A stretch of 64,000 nt of DNA from Devosia neptuniae (lineage in GTDB: Bacteria; Pseudomonadota; Alphaproteobacteria; Rhizobiales; Devosiaceae): positions 930,001-994,000 of the forward strand of contig NZ_CP104965.1 of NCBI RefSeq assembly GCF_025452235.1, given 5' to 3'. This document shows, piece after piece, positions 54,396 through 62,994 of this stretch. The translations under genes were made by a program, and so were the position numbers. Under the pieces are notes generated by a model. The model saw nothing but the letters and a program-made list of their open reading frames with translations, was not told where the DNA came from and ran no database searches. Each line of letters begins with the position of its first letter. Positions within the stretch are counted from its first letter, which is position 1.

Positions 54396-56452
54396 GCGCG
54401 CCGCTATCGCCCATTGCCCTCCACAAGCAGCTGTCGCGGATCTGGGGGACGCCGCCGGGCTGGGGGCGGCTGTCGAGCGTCAACCACACCATTCTGGGCA
54501 AGCGCTTCATGCTGGTGGCGCTGCTGTTCTTCGCCATTGGCGGGCTATTGGCCATGCTGATCCGGGCGCAGCTGGCGACGCCGCATAGCGCCTTTATCGG
54601 GCCCGACATCTACAACCAGCTCTTCACCATGCATGGCACGGTGATGATGTTCCTGTTTGCCATTCCCATGTTCGAGGGCCTGGCCATTTATCTGCTGCCC
54701 AAGATATTGGGCGCCCGCGACATGGCGTTTCCGCGCCTCACCGCCTATGGCTTCTGGTGCTATGTCATGGGGGGAAGCATTCTGATTGTCGCCATGCTGG
54801 CGGGGGTGGCGCCCAATGGCGGCTGGTTCATGTATACCCCGCTGTCCTCGCGGCCCTATACCCCGGGCATCAACGCCGATGTGTGGCTCCTGGGCATTAC
54901 CTTCGTCGAAATCTCGGCCGTGACCGCCGCCATCGAGATCGTGGTGTCCATTCTCAAGATGCGGGCGCCGGGCATGGCGCTGGCGCGCATGCCGCTGTTC
55001 GGCTGGTACATGCTGATCACGGCGGGCATGATGGTGGTGGGTTTTCCCCCGCTGATCCTGGGCTCGATCCTGCTCGAGCTGGAACGGGCCTTCGGGCTGC
55101 CGTTTTTCGATCCGGAGCGCGGCGGGGATCCGCTGCTGTGGCAGCACCTGTTCTGGCTGTTCGGGCACCCGGAAGTCTACATCATCTTCCTGCCGGCGGC
55201 CGGGGTGCTGTCCACCATCATTCCGGTGTTCGCGCAGCGGGCCATATTGGGCTATCGGGCGCTGATCGCGGCCATCGTGGCCATGGGGTTCCTGTCGTTC
55301 GGGCTATGGGTGCACCACATGTTCACCGTGGGCATTCCGCATCTGGCGCTGGCGTTTTTCTCGGCGGCGAGTGCTCTCGTGGCCGTGCCGACGGCCATCC
55401 AGATTTTTGCCTGGATCGGGACCCTGGCCAGCGGGCGGCCGCGCTGGGACGTGCCCATGCTCTATGTCGCGGGGTTTTTCGCGGTTTTCGTCATGGGCGG
55501 GTTGACCGGGGTGATGCTGGCCATGGTGCCCTTCAACACCCAGGCCCATGACAGCTATTTCGTCGTGGCCCATCTGCATTATGTGCTGGTGGGGGGCTTT
55601 GTGTTCCCCATGCTGGCCGCGCTCTATTATTGGCTGCCCCATATTACCGGGCGGCAGAGCCTTTACCGCCTCTCGGTGCCGGCGTTCTGGCTGATCCTGA
55701 TCGGGTTCAACGCCACGTTCTTCTTCATGCATGTGACCGGGCTGATGGGTATGCCGCGGCGCATCTCGACCTATCCGTCCAATTGGGGCTGGGACTGGCT
55801 CAATCTGCTGTCCTCGGTCGGCAGCTTTATCCTGACCATGGGGTTTGCCCTGGTGCTGGCGGACCTCGTGCTGCAGCTGCGGTTCGGCAAGCCGTTCCGG
55901 CGCGATCCCTGGCGGGCGGCAACGCTCGAATGGGCGATGCCCACTCCGCCGCCGCATTATGCCTTTGCCGCGCTGCCCCGGATCGAGCGCCGGGCCGACC
56001 AGTTGCGCCCCGCGGAAATCGGGCCGGTGCTGGCGCGCGGCGACGGCTATTTGGGCTTTGCGCGCGATGGGCAGATGGAAACTCTGGGCGTGGACATGGT
56101 CAGCGGCGAGGTCGAGCATGTCATCGTGCTGCCGCACCCGACCTTTCTGCCGCTCTGGACGGCTCTGGCGACGGCCGCGTTTTTCCTGGCCCTGCTGTTC
56201 GGGCAATATTGGCTGGCGCCGCTGGCCGCCGTGGTCGTGGTGGCATTGTTCCTGTGCTGGCCAAGCCGGCTCGGCCGAACAGATGACCTGGGGCCGGTCG
56301 ATATCGGGCGGGGGGAAACCGCGCCCTATGATGGCGAGGCCAGCGGCAATATCTGCGTGCTCGCCAACCGGACGGCGCTGGTCACCAATGGGACGCTGTT
56401 CGCGTCGTTGCTGTTCGGCGGCCTGTTCCTGGCCGTGGTGGCGCCCAATTGA
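54392..56452 (+). CDS. ctaD: Cytochrome c oxidase subunit I (with N-part of subunit III-like extension)
   Basis: The 686-residue catalytic subunit of an aa3-type oxidase. Haem and copper ligands are visible in HGTVMMFLFAIP, FGHPEVYIIFLP (His and the cross-linked Tyr), VHHMFTVGIP and HLHYVLVGG. It is about 150 residues longer than a plain CtaD; the extension after WAMPTPPPHYAFAALP carries helices like the beginning of subunit III, as in fused I+III proteins of about 830 residues. The remaining part is encoded by the next gene. ATG 54392 overlaps the subunit II stop. Confidence 0.93.
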   Translation: MSAPLSPIALHKQLSRIWGTPPGWGRLSSVNHTILGKRFMLVALLFFAIGGLLAMLIRAQLATPHSAFIGPDIYNQLFTMHGTVMMFLFAIPMFEGLAIYLLPKILGARDMAFPRLTAYGFWCYVMGGSILIVAMLAGVAPNGGWFMYTPLSSRPYTPGINADVWLLGITFVEISAVTAAIEIVVSILKMRAPGMALARMPLFGWYMLITAGMMVVGFPPLILGSILLELERAFGLPFFDPERGGDPLLWQHLFWLFGHPEVYIIFLPAAGVLSTIIPVFAQRAILGYRALIAAIVAMGFLSFGLWVHHMFTVGIPHLALAFFSAASALVAVPTAIQIFAWIGTLASGRPRWDVPMLYVAGFFAVFVMGGLTGVMLAMVPFNTQAHDSYFVVAHLHYVLVGGFVFPMLAALYYWLPHITGRQSLYRLSVPAFWLILIGFNATFFFMHVTGLMGMPRRISTYPSNWGWDWLNLLSSVGSFILTMGFALVLADLVLQLRFGKPFRRDPWRAATLEWAMPTPPPHYAFAALPRIERRADQLRPAEIGPVLARGDGYLGFARDGQMETLGVDMVSGEVEHVIVLPHPTFLPLWTALATAAFFLALLFGQYWLAPLAAVVVVALFLCWPSRLGRTDDLGPVDIGRGETAPYDGEASGNICVLANRTALVTNGTLFASLLFGGLFLAVVAPN

Positions 56453-56457
56453 GCGCC

Positions 56458-56883
56458 ATGCCTGCCGCAGGCTTATCGGTCACCAGCGCCGTGCTGGCCG
56501 GTGCCGGGGCGATTGCAGGCGGGGCTGCCGGCTACCTGGCGCGGCGGGCCAATCGCGCGGGCCGTTCGCCGGTCGCTTGGCTGGCCGCCGCTATTGTCAC
56601 CCAGCTTTTCGCGGCAGTGATGCTGGCAACGATGATGGGCGGCATGGGCGATCTGCGCCAGCATGCGCGGCTGGCGGTAATCTTTGTCACCATGGGATAT
56701 TGTGCGCTGCATTGCGCCATCGGTGCGCTGATGGCCGGGCATGCCATCTGGCGCTGGCGCCAGGGCTATGTCTCGGCCCGCCGGGCCACCGACCCGGAAC
56801 TCGCCATGCTGTGGAACCTCTATGCAGCGGCGGCCATCGTGCCGGGCCTGTTGCTGACCTTGCTGCTGGGGGCGATGCAATGA
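56458..56883 (+). CDS. Subunit III-like membrane protein, separated from subunit I
   Basis: A 141-residue protein with four helices. GYCALHCAIGALMAGHAIWRW and ATDPELAMLWNLYAAAAIV resemble the C-terminal half of oxidase subunit III. Together with the preceding subunit I (686 residues) it adds up to the length of a single I+III fusion. A one-base insertion at the junction (AATTGAGCG to AATTGGAGCG) would join the frames as ...VAPNWSAMPAAG..., so this may be a split by mutation, a sequencing indel or a natural gene fission. A TTG at 56449 could also serve as start. Confidence 0.75.
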   Translation: MPAAGLSVTSAVLAGAGAIAGGAAGYLARRANRAGRSPVAWLAAAIVTQLFAAVMLATMMGGMGDLRQHARLAVIFVTMGYCALHCAIGALMAGHAIWRWRQGYVSARRATDPELAMLWNLYAAAAIVPGLLLTLLLGAMQ

Positions 56884-57188
56884 GCGGGCAAAGCCGCCGC
56901 GCGCTGTTGCTGCTATTTGCCGGCTTTTCGCTGTGGGCGCTGGCCTTTGTCGTATTTTACGCGCTGCAGGCGTTGGGCTGCGCTTATGGTTGGCCGCAGC
57001 ATCGCCTGATCCTGATCTCAGCCTATCTACTGGCGATATTGGCCATGGCCTGGTTGGCCTGGGCCACGCCGCATTGGGCAGGCGACAAGGGCGTTTTGCC
57101 GATTGCCGCAAAATGGGCCAACCGGGCAGCGCTGGCCGCAACAATACTGATTTTGCTCCCGGTTAGCTTCGCTTCCGCCTGCATTTGA
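56880..57188 (+). CDS. Small oxidase-cluster membrane protein
   Basis: A 102-residue protein with three hydrophobic helices (about 8-30, 38-58 and 80-98), overlapping the subunit III-like gene by 4 bases (ATGA). It ends the oxidase operon. Position and topology suggest a subunit IV-type accessory component, but it has no motif that I recognise. Confidence 0.7.
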   Translation: MSGQSRRALLLLFAGFSLWALAFVVFYALQALGCAYGWPQHRLILISAYLLAILAMAWLAWATPHWAGDKGVLPIAAKWANRAALAATILILLPVSFASACI

Positions 57189-57379
57189 AGCGGGCTGATA
57201 TGGCCCCCGTGTCGGCCAGCCACAAATTCATATTGTAGTACTATTGGGAAATGTGGTTATTCTGGTGGGGAGGGTCTGGGAGGAGCCTCCATGCATCGGA
57301 ATACTGTGCGAAGTGACGGCCGCGTGCCGCTCGCTGCCGCAGATGCATAGCTACATTACGTGCCAATAGGGGGAGTGTT
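57189..57379. promoter_or_regulatory. Upstream region of the sugar ABC operon
   Basis: This 191-bp gap is AT-richer at 57220-57265 and holds the 8-bp palindrome TAGTACTA (57236-57243), flanked by ATTG and TTGG. ATGCAT occurs twice, near 57291 and 57343. The promoter of the downstream operon is expected here. No regulator gene is adjacent. Confidence 0.35.
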
Positions 57380-58120
57380 GTGGCGTTATTGGAAATCAAC
57401 AAGGTGACCAAGGAGTTCGGCGCGATCCGGGCCCTGTCCGATGTCAGTTTCTCGATCGAGCCGGGCGAGGTGGTCGGGCTGATGGGGGATAATGGCGCCG
57501 GCAAATCGACCCTGGTCAAGATCATCTCCGGCATCTACCAGCCCACTTCCGGCTCGCTGGCCTTTGAAGGCGCGAGCGCCCATATCGGCAGCCCCGGCGA
57601 GGCCCGCAAGCTCGGCATTGAAACGGTCTACCAGGACCTGGCGCTGGCCGACAATCTGACTGCGGCACAGAACATCTTCCTGGGCCGCGAGCTCAAATAC
57701 CATGTCGGCCCGTTCCGCTTCCTGCGCCACAATGCGATGAACCAGCGGGCGGCAGAATTGTTTGCCGAGCTCAAATCGGAGACCCGCGCCGACGATTATG
57801 TGCGCCAGATGTCGGGCGGCCAGCGGCAGGCGGTGGCCATTGCCCGCACCAGGCTGGCCGACGCCAAGGTCATCCTGATGGACGAGCCCACGGCGGCCAT
57901 CTCGGTGCGCCAGGTGGCCGAAGTGCTCAACCTGATCCACCGGCTCAAGGATGCCGGCATTGCGGTGATCCTGATTTCCCACCGCATGCCCGACGTGTTC
58001 GCCGTCTGCGAGCGGGTCATCGTCATGCGGCGCGGTACCAAGGTGGCCGACAAGCCGATCGGCCAGACGTCGCCCGAAGAAGTGACCGCGCTCATTACCG
58101 GCGCCAAGGAAGCTGCATGA
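57380..58120 (+). CDS. Sugar ABC transporter ATP-binding protein, single-domain FrcA type
   Basis: A 246-residue ATPase of the ribose/fructose-type importers (CUT2). Walker A is GDNGAGKSTLVK, the signature MSGGQRQAVAIAR and Walker B VILMDEPTAAISVRQV, with ISHRMPDVFAVCERV after it. Unlike RbsA it has only one nucleotide-binding domain, as in FrcA, and must dimerise. The GTG start has GGGGGAG upstream. It overlaps the permease gene by 4 bases. Confidence 0.92.
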   Translation: MALLEINKVTKEFGAIRALSDVSFSIEPGEVVGLMGDNGAGKSTLVKIISGIYQPTSGSLAFEGASAHIGSPGEARKLGIETVYQDLALADNLTAAQNIFLGRELKYHVGPFRFLRHNAMNQRAAELFAELKSETRADDYVRQMSGGQRQAVAIARTRLADAKVILMDEPTAAISVRQVAEVLNLIHRLKDAGIAVILISHRMPDVFAVCERVIVMRRGTKVADKPIGQTSPEEVTALITGAKEAA

Positions 58121-59151
58121 TGGCCAATATCGATACGCAGGGCTTTTCCAATGTGCGCCGCACGCGCTTCTGGCAGAAGGGGTTTCTCGCCAGCCAATCG
58201 GCCTATGTGCTGGGCGCGCTGATCGTCATCATCGTGGTGATGAGCCTGCTCTCGCCCAATTTCCTGACCGCGGGCAATATTTCCAATATCACGCGCAATT
58301 TCTCGTTCATCGCCATCGCCACCTTGGGCATCACGCTGGTCATCATCACCGGGGGGATCGACCTTTCGGTCGGCTCCACCATGGCGCTGTCGGCCACGGT
58401 CACCTCGCTCATCATGGGGGCGCTGGCGGGGGCGTCCTTTGCCCTCTTTCCCGGTGGCGCGCTGATCCTGGCGCTACTGGGCGGGCTGGGCGTTGCCGCG
58501 CTGATCGGGCTATTGAACGGCTTTGCCATCGCCAAGCTGAAGCTGAGCGCCTTCGTGACCACGCTGGGCACGCTCTCGATCGTGCGGGGGCTGACTTATG
58601 TGGCCACCTATGGCCGCGGCACGTTTCCAGCGGGGCCGGACAAGGACCTGTTCCTATTGGTCACGGCCGGCAAGCTGTTCAACGTGGTGCCGATCGCCTT
58701 CATCTATCTCATCATCTGCGCCATCGCCATGTGGCTGGCGCTCACCCATACCGCCTGGGGGCGGCATGTCTTTGCCATTGGCAGCAATGAAAGCGCGGGC
58801 CGGCTGACCGGCGTCAATGTCGATCGCGTCAAGATCCAGGTCTATATGCTGTGCGGGCTGGCGGCGGGCTTTAACGGCATCATCATTTCGGGCTGGCTCG
58901 GCTCGGCGCCGGCAAACCTGGCCACCGCCTATGAGCTGACCATCATCGCCGCCGCCGTGATCGGGGGCGCCAATTTGGCGGGCGGCGTCGGAGGCGCGGC
59001 CGGGGCCATTATCGGCTGCGTGCTGATCGAGGTGATCCGCAATGGCCTGGTGCTGGCGCGGGTCGATCCATATTGGCAACAGACATTGGTGGGCTGCATC
59101 ATCGTGGCGGCCGTGCTGGTGGATCGCCTCCGTTCCATGCGGAACGGCTGA
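58117..59151 (+). CDS. Sugar ABC transporter permease, RbsC/FrcC family
   Basis: A 344-residue CUT2-type permease with about ten helices. TLVIITGGIDLSVGSTMALSA is the diagnostic motif of RbsC-like permeases, and AIGSNESAGRLTGVNVDRVKIQVYMLCGLAAG (key: GSNE.A.RLTG) the cytoplasmic coupling loop. It acts with the preceding ATPase and the following binding protein. Confidence 0.93.
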   Translation: MMANIDTQGFSNVRRTRFWQKGFLASQSAYVLGALIVIIVVMSLLSPNFLTAGNISNITRNFSFIAIATLGITLVIITGGIDLSVGSTMALSATVTSLIMGALAGASFALFPGGALILALLGGLGVAALIGLLNGFAIAKLKLSAFVTTLGTLSIVRGLTYVATYGRGTFPAGPDKDLFLLVTAGKLFNVVPIAFIYLIICAIAMWLALTHTAWGRHVFAIGSNESAGRLTGVNVDRVKIQVYMLCGLAAGFNGIIISGWLGSAPANLATAYELTIIAAAVIGGANLAGGVGGAAGAIIGCVLIEVIRNGLVLARVDPYWQQTLVGCIIVAAVLVDRLRSMRNG

Positions 59152-59254
59152 AATCGCCGTCGCGTGGCGAGGAGGTCGCGCGGCGGTGTAGGGAGGCCGG
59201 CAGAATTCTCTGCCGGCGAAAGTGACCGGATATCCGGTTTTTGGGAGGACAAAA

Positions 59255-60196
59255 ATGAACAAATCTATTCTCGTGCTCGGCACGATCGCGTCGCTGCTGC
59301 TGGGCGGCACCGCCTTTGCCCAGGACAGCCTGGTTTTCGCGGTGGTTCCCAAGGCGATGAACAACCCGTTCTTCGATCTGGCCCGCGATGGTTGCGAAGC
59401 CCGCGCCAAGGAATTGGGCAATGTGACCTGCACCTATATCGGGCCGGTGGAACACGAAGCCGCCACCCAGGCGCAGATCATCGAAGACCTGATCACCCAG
59501 GGCGTCGACGGGCTGGCCATCTCGGTGTCGGACATTGCGGCGGCCACCACCGTCATCAACCGCGCCGTGGAAGCGGGCATTCCGGTCATCACCTTTGACA
59601 GCGATGCGCCCGATAGCCAGCGCTCGGCCTATGTGGGCACCGACAACAAGCAGTTCGGCACCGCGCTGGGCGAATTGCTGCTGCAGGTCAAGCCGGATGG
59701 CGGCACCTATGGCATGATTTCGGGTGGCGCTGCTGCGCCCAACCTGGCCCTGCGTGTCGATGGCGTACGCGAAGCCCTGGCCGGTTCGGCCTGGACCGAA
59801 GTGCCGGGTTCGCCGACCTTCTCCAATGACGATATTGCCCTTGCCGTGCAGCAGATGGGCGATCTCAAGACCGCCAATCCCGATATTGACGCCATCGTGC
59901 CGGTTGGCGGCTGGCCAATGTTCGCCCCCGACGGCTGGAAGAACTTCGTGGATGGCTTCAAGGCCGATGTCGACAGCAAGGCGCTGGCCCTGGTCGTCGC
60001 CGACACCCTGCCCCAGCAGCTCCAGCTCCTGAGCGAAGGCTATGCGCATGGCCTGGTCGGCCAGCGCCCCTATGAAATGGGCCAGGTCGCCATGGACACG
60101 CTGCTGGCGCTGACCAAGGGCGAGACGGTGGAAGACATCATCTATACGGGCGTTGATGTCGTGACCGCCGAGAACGTGGCCGACTTCCTGAAATAG
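59255..60196 (+). CDS. Sugar ABC transporter substrate-binding protein (RbsB-like)
   Basis: A 313-residue periplasmic binding protein of the ribose/galactose class (Peripla_BP_4). A signal peptide ends at GTAFA; VVPKAMNNPFFDLARDGC is the sugar-pocket segment, and DSDAPDSQRSAYVGTDNKQFG a typical ligand-contact region (given by key residues). GGGAGG upstream of ATG 59255 is strong. Operon order ATPase-permease-binding protein is the reverse of the usual frcBCA. Sugar unknown. Confidence 0.92.
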   Translation: MNKSILVLGTIASLLLGGTAFAQDSLVFAVVPKAMNNPFFDLARDGCEARAKELGNVTCTYIGPVEHEAATQAQIIEDLITQGVDGLAISVSDIAAATTVINRAVEAGIPVITFDSDAPDSQRSAYVGTDNKQFGTALGELLLQVKPDGGTYGMISGGAAAPNLALRVDGVREALAGSAWTEVPGSPTFSNDDIALAVQQMGDLKTANPDIDAIVPVGGWPMFAPDGWKNFVDGFKADVDSKALALVVADTLPQQLQLLSEGYAHGLVGQRPYEMGQVAMDTLLALTKGETVEDIIYTGVDVVTAENVADFLK

Positions 60197-60211
60197 GCAC
60201 GTCACGCTCAA

Positions 60212-60247
60212 ATGCGGGCCGCCAGAACCCGGTTCGGCGGCCCGCAT
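60212..60247 (+). terminator. Terminator hairpin after the sugar ABC operon
   Basis: ATGCGGGCCGCC and GGCGGCCCGCAT form a perfect 12-bp stem around a 12-base loop, 16 bp after the binding-protein stop. No T-tract follows. It also lies at the 3' end of the convergent decarboxylase gene. Confidence 0.65.
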
Positions 60248-60273
60248 GCTGCTTGCGCTATCGCCCGCCGCCG

Positions 60274-60699
60274 TCAGCGGCGTGGCGCAGCCCCCTGTTG
60301 CGGAGCCGGCCGGCGGGCAAACACTTCCTTGGCGGCGAAAAGCCCGTTCAGCGCGGCCGGGAAGCCGGCATAGACGGCCATCTGCATGATGATCTCGGTG
60401 ATTTCATCATGCGTCAGGCCGACATTGAGGCCCGCCTCGATATGCACTTTCAATTGCGGGGCGGCATTGCCCATGGCTGTCAGCGCGGCAATGGTGGCGA
60501 TTTCGCGCGCCCGCAGATCAAGCCCGGGACGGCTATAGATGTCGCCGAAGGGAAATTCGAGCACATAGCTGGCAAAGTCGGGCGCGATGTCTGCCAGGGA
60601 CGCCAGGACCTTCTCCCCGGCTTCGCCATCGATCTCAGCGAGCGCGCGCCGGCCGCGTTCCAGCCGGCTTTCGCCGACGCTGTGGTGGTGTTGCGTCAT
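60274..60699 (-). CDS. Carboxymuconolactone decarboxylase family protein
   Basis: A 141-residue all-helical protein of the CMD family, resembling 4-carboxymuconolactone decarboxylase itself rather than the AhpD peroxidase branch: the CxxC pair is absent, and LREIATIAALTAMGNAAPQLKVHIEAGLNVG-type sequence (key residues R, E, H, E) is present with GLTHDEITEIIMQ. No other protocatechuate-pathway genes are near. It is transcribed with the MerR gene, overlapping it by 65 bases in another frame, an unusually long overlap. Confidence 0.88.
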   Translation of the reverse strand: MTQHHHSVGESRLERGRRALAEIDGEAGEKVLASLADIAPDFASYVLEFPFGDIYSRPGLDLRAREIATIAALTAMGNAAPQLKVHIEAGLNVGLTHDEITEIIMQMAVYAGFPAALNGLFAAKEVFARRPAPQQGAAPRR

Positions 60700-61063
60700 A
60701 GTCCTTCATCCTCTGTTCCAGGCCGGCATATCCGGCAATCTTGGTGTCGAGGGCGAGAAGCGAGGCCTGAAGTTCGGCCAGATGGGTGCGGACACGCTCA
60801 CGGTGCTGTTCCAGCAATTCGCGGCGCTCCGCCTCTGTACTGACGCCGCGTTCCCGCAAGGCTGCATAGCGCAACATCTCCCGGATCGGCATCCCGGTCG
60901 TGCGCAGACGGCCAAGAAATTCGATCCAGATCAGGATTGATGCGTCGTAGTCCCGCTGGCTCGATTGGTCCCGGTCGGCATAGGGCAGCAGCCCGATCCG
61001 CTCATAATAGCGGATGGTATGGGCCGACAATCCCGACCGCCTGGCCAGTTCCCCGATCTTCAT
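60635..61063 (-). CDS. MerR family regulator
   Basis: A 142-residue MerR regulator: N-terminal winged helix (MKIGELARRSGLSAHTIRYYERIGLL), a coiled-coil dimerisation helix (about 75-115) and a short C-terminus without metal-binding cysteines. This class senses redox or small organic ligands and typically controls its own operon, here with the carboxymuconolactone decarboxylase gene. A stretched-spacer promoter with a dyad lies just upstream. ATG 61063 is preferred over GTG 61069. Confidence 0.9.
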   Translation of the reverse strand: MKIGELARRSGLSAHTIRYYERIGLLPYADRDQSSQRDYDASILIWIEFLGRLRTTGMPIREMLRYAALRERGVSTEAERRELLEQHRERVRTHLAELQASLLALDTKIAGYAGLEQRMKDYDATPPQRRRKPAGTRPARAR

Positions 61064-61092
61064 GAGCACCCGTTCTCGTCACGACGCAGAGA

Positions 61093-61123
61093 CAGATACA
61101 AGTTAGAGCGCACTCTAAGTCAA
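61093..61123 (-). promoter_or_regulatory. MerR-type promoter with 19-bp spacer and dyad
   Basis: On the minus strand TTGACT (-35), a 19-bp spacer and TATCTG (-10). The spacer holds the dyad TTAGAGTGCGCTCTAA. The overlong spacer with a central operator is the hallmark of MerR-activated promoters, and the dyad matches the CTTAGAGT-type sites of YcnK/NolA-like MerR members as I remember them. Confidence 0.8.
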
Positions 61124-61445
61124 GGGGCATTTCGTGTCACTGGTGGGCGGCGCGCCACGAGCCAGGCGCCGGGGTTGTTTGCAGAACGCCGGCGTGCGGG
61201 CCGCCGATCCTTTTGCGGCGCTGGACGGCAGCGAGCGGTGATGCTGCGTGCTATCACCACCTGCTGGCGAGCTTGACGTGATCAATCTGAGCCTTGCTGG
61301 TTCTGATACGCGGCAACAGCCGGGGTGCCCATCAAAGGGCGCCGCGCGATAACAATTTGGGCTTGACCAATACCCCCGGCAGGGCATCGCCCGACCGGCT
61401 GAAGGACCAGCGCGCAGCTTCGGGCGCAATCGCCGTCAGCTTTTG

Positions 61446-61492
<47 letters not shown>

Positions 61493-61735
61493 ATCCGTGC
61501 GGCGGGGCGGACCCCGGCTGAACGGGGTGCAAACTAGCTAAAGAGTGGGAGCCGCGCAACGGGGGTGAGCAAGAAATCCGGTGCTTGCAAGCATTGGGGG
61601 TTCTAATCGGTCGTGGCGCCCCTCCAATCGACATCTCACTCATAGTTGGCACTTAGCCACACTTCACCTCGCCCTTTTTAAGGCGGTGTTCAGTCGGAGG
61701 GCATCTCGGCATCTTTGCCGGGCCAAGCTCCCATG

Positions 61736-61823
61736 GTCATTGCCTGGATTATCCAGGCAAATTGGTTGCGGTCGCAGCCGCTGAAAGAAGGATCGCCCGG
61801 ACAAGCTGGGCTATGGCGATGAC
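61736..61823. repeat. Degenerate palindromic element, GTCATTGCC...GCGATGAC
   Basis: The left arm GTCATTGCCTGGATTATCC and right arm ending GGCGATGAC are an eroded version of the palindrome at 25071-25147, with the same ends and similar spacing. It lies within the gene-free region. Confidence 0.55.
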
Positions 61824-62280
61824 TGGAGGCGGCAATAGCGTAAGCGGGGGGCCCTCGAACTGAACATATCCTAGACGGAGAGGACGCGCGCTTGCGCCGG
61901 GCAGGCGCTGTCCGCTGCGTTGTCGCCCACTTGCCCCGCCATCTCTCTGCCGTCCTGCCATTGCGGAGGGATGGAGGTGGGGCAGAGCTTTTCGCCAGTC
62001 TGGCGTTCGTGGCAGGCGCAGCACCCTCATCCTGACCTCCCCGCCAGGGGAAGGAAATTGGATCGGGGCTCCCGCGACCCGTCGGAACAGGGCGCCCCCG
62101 CTCACGCCCCTCCCCCGATTTCGCCATCAAGCCGCCCTGATTTGTCCTTATCGCGCTAGGGGCCTGGATGGCTGTGCGGGTGGTTTTGCCCGTGGCGCCG
62201 GGTTTATGGTTAAAATCGTAACCATTTTTTCAGGCCGGCACTCTATCGCGCCTCCTATGGAAACGGTCTAGGATGACCTT

Positions 62281-62838
62281 ATGGCAGATGCACAGATGTT
62301 TGGGATGAAGGCGATCGGCGCGGCGGCCATGCTGGCGCTTGTGGTTTCGGGCTGCTCGATGGGGTCGCTCAAGCCTGCGCCCGGCCCGGCGACGGCGGCC
62401 ATTGCAGCGCTGGCGCCCACGCAGGCGGGCCATGTGCCCAAGGCCGATGCCGTGCCAATGGCGCCGCAGGCGCTGGGTTATGCGGCCAGTGGGAGCCTCG
62501 ATGGGCTGATCGCGCATTATTCCCAGCAATACAGCGTGCCCGAGGCCCTGGTACGCCGCGTGATCGTGCGCGAAAGCAATTACAATCCGGCGGCGCGCAA
62601 TGGACCCTATTACGGGCTGATGCAGATTTCCCACGCCACCGCCAGCGGCATGGGTTATCGCGGCTCGCCCGGCGGGCTGCTCGATGCCGAGACCAATCTG
62701 CGCTATGCGGTGCGCTATCTGGCCGGTGCCTATGTCACGGCGCGCGGTAATCATGACCAGGCCGTGCGGTTCTATGCTGGCGGCTATTATTACGATGCCA
62801 AGCGGGCGGGGCTGTTGGCGCAATCCGGGCTGCGCTGA
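62281..62838 (+). CDS. Lytic transglycosylase (SLT domain) lipoprotein
   Basis: A 185-residue protein that should cleave peptidoglycan glycan strands. A lipoprotein signal (LALVVSGCSM) is followed by an alanine/proline-rich linker (about 30-70) and a compact SLT domain (about 75-180) with the catalytic glutamate in VRESNYNP, the GLMQI motif and AGGYYY near the end. It is short for the family, with only the catalytic core. Start codons at 62281, 62296 and 62305 are all possible; the shortest gives the most typical signal peptide. Confidence 0.88.
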   Translation: MADAQMFGMKAIGAAAMLALVVSGCSMGSLKPAPGPATAAIAALAPTQAGHVPKADAVPMAPQALGYAASGSLDGLIAHYSQQYSVPEALVRRVIVRESNYNPAARNGPYYGLMQISHATASGMGYRGSPGGLLDAETNLRYAVRYLAGAYVTARGNHDQAVRFYAGGYYYDAKRAGLLAQSGLR

Positions 62839-62858
62839 TCCGTCTCATACCCACCGGC

Positions 62859-62946
62859 CATTCCGGCGCAGGCCGGAATCCATTCTAACGAACGACAGAT
62901 GCGGTGTGCCTCGCCTTCAGCATGGATTCCGGCCTGCGCCGGAATG
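62859..62946. repeat. Palindromic intergenic element with perfect 25-bp arms
   Basis: Arms at 62859-62883 and 62922-62946 are exact inverted repeats of 25 bp, beginning CATTCCGGCGCAGG and ending CGCCGGAATG. The loop is 38 bp. It is the best-preserved member of the palindrome family in the window and lies between two convergent genes. Confidence 0.85.
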
Positions 62947-62994
62947 ACATTGTGGGTGGGGTAGTTTCGAGCAGACACCGCATGCCGCCGTCCA

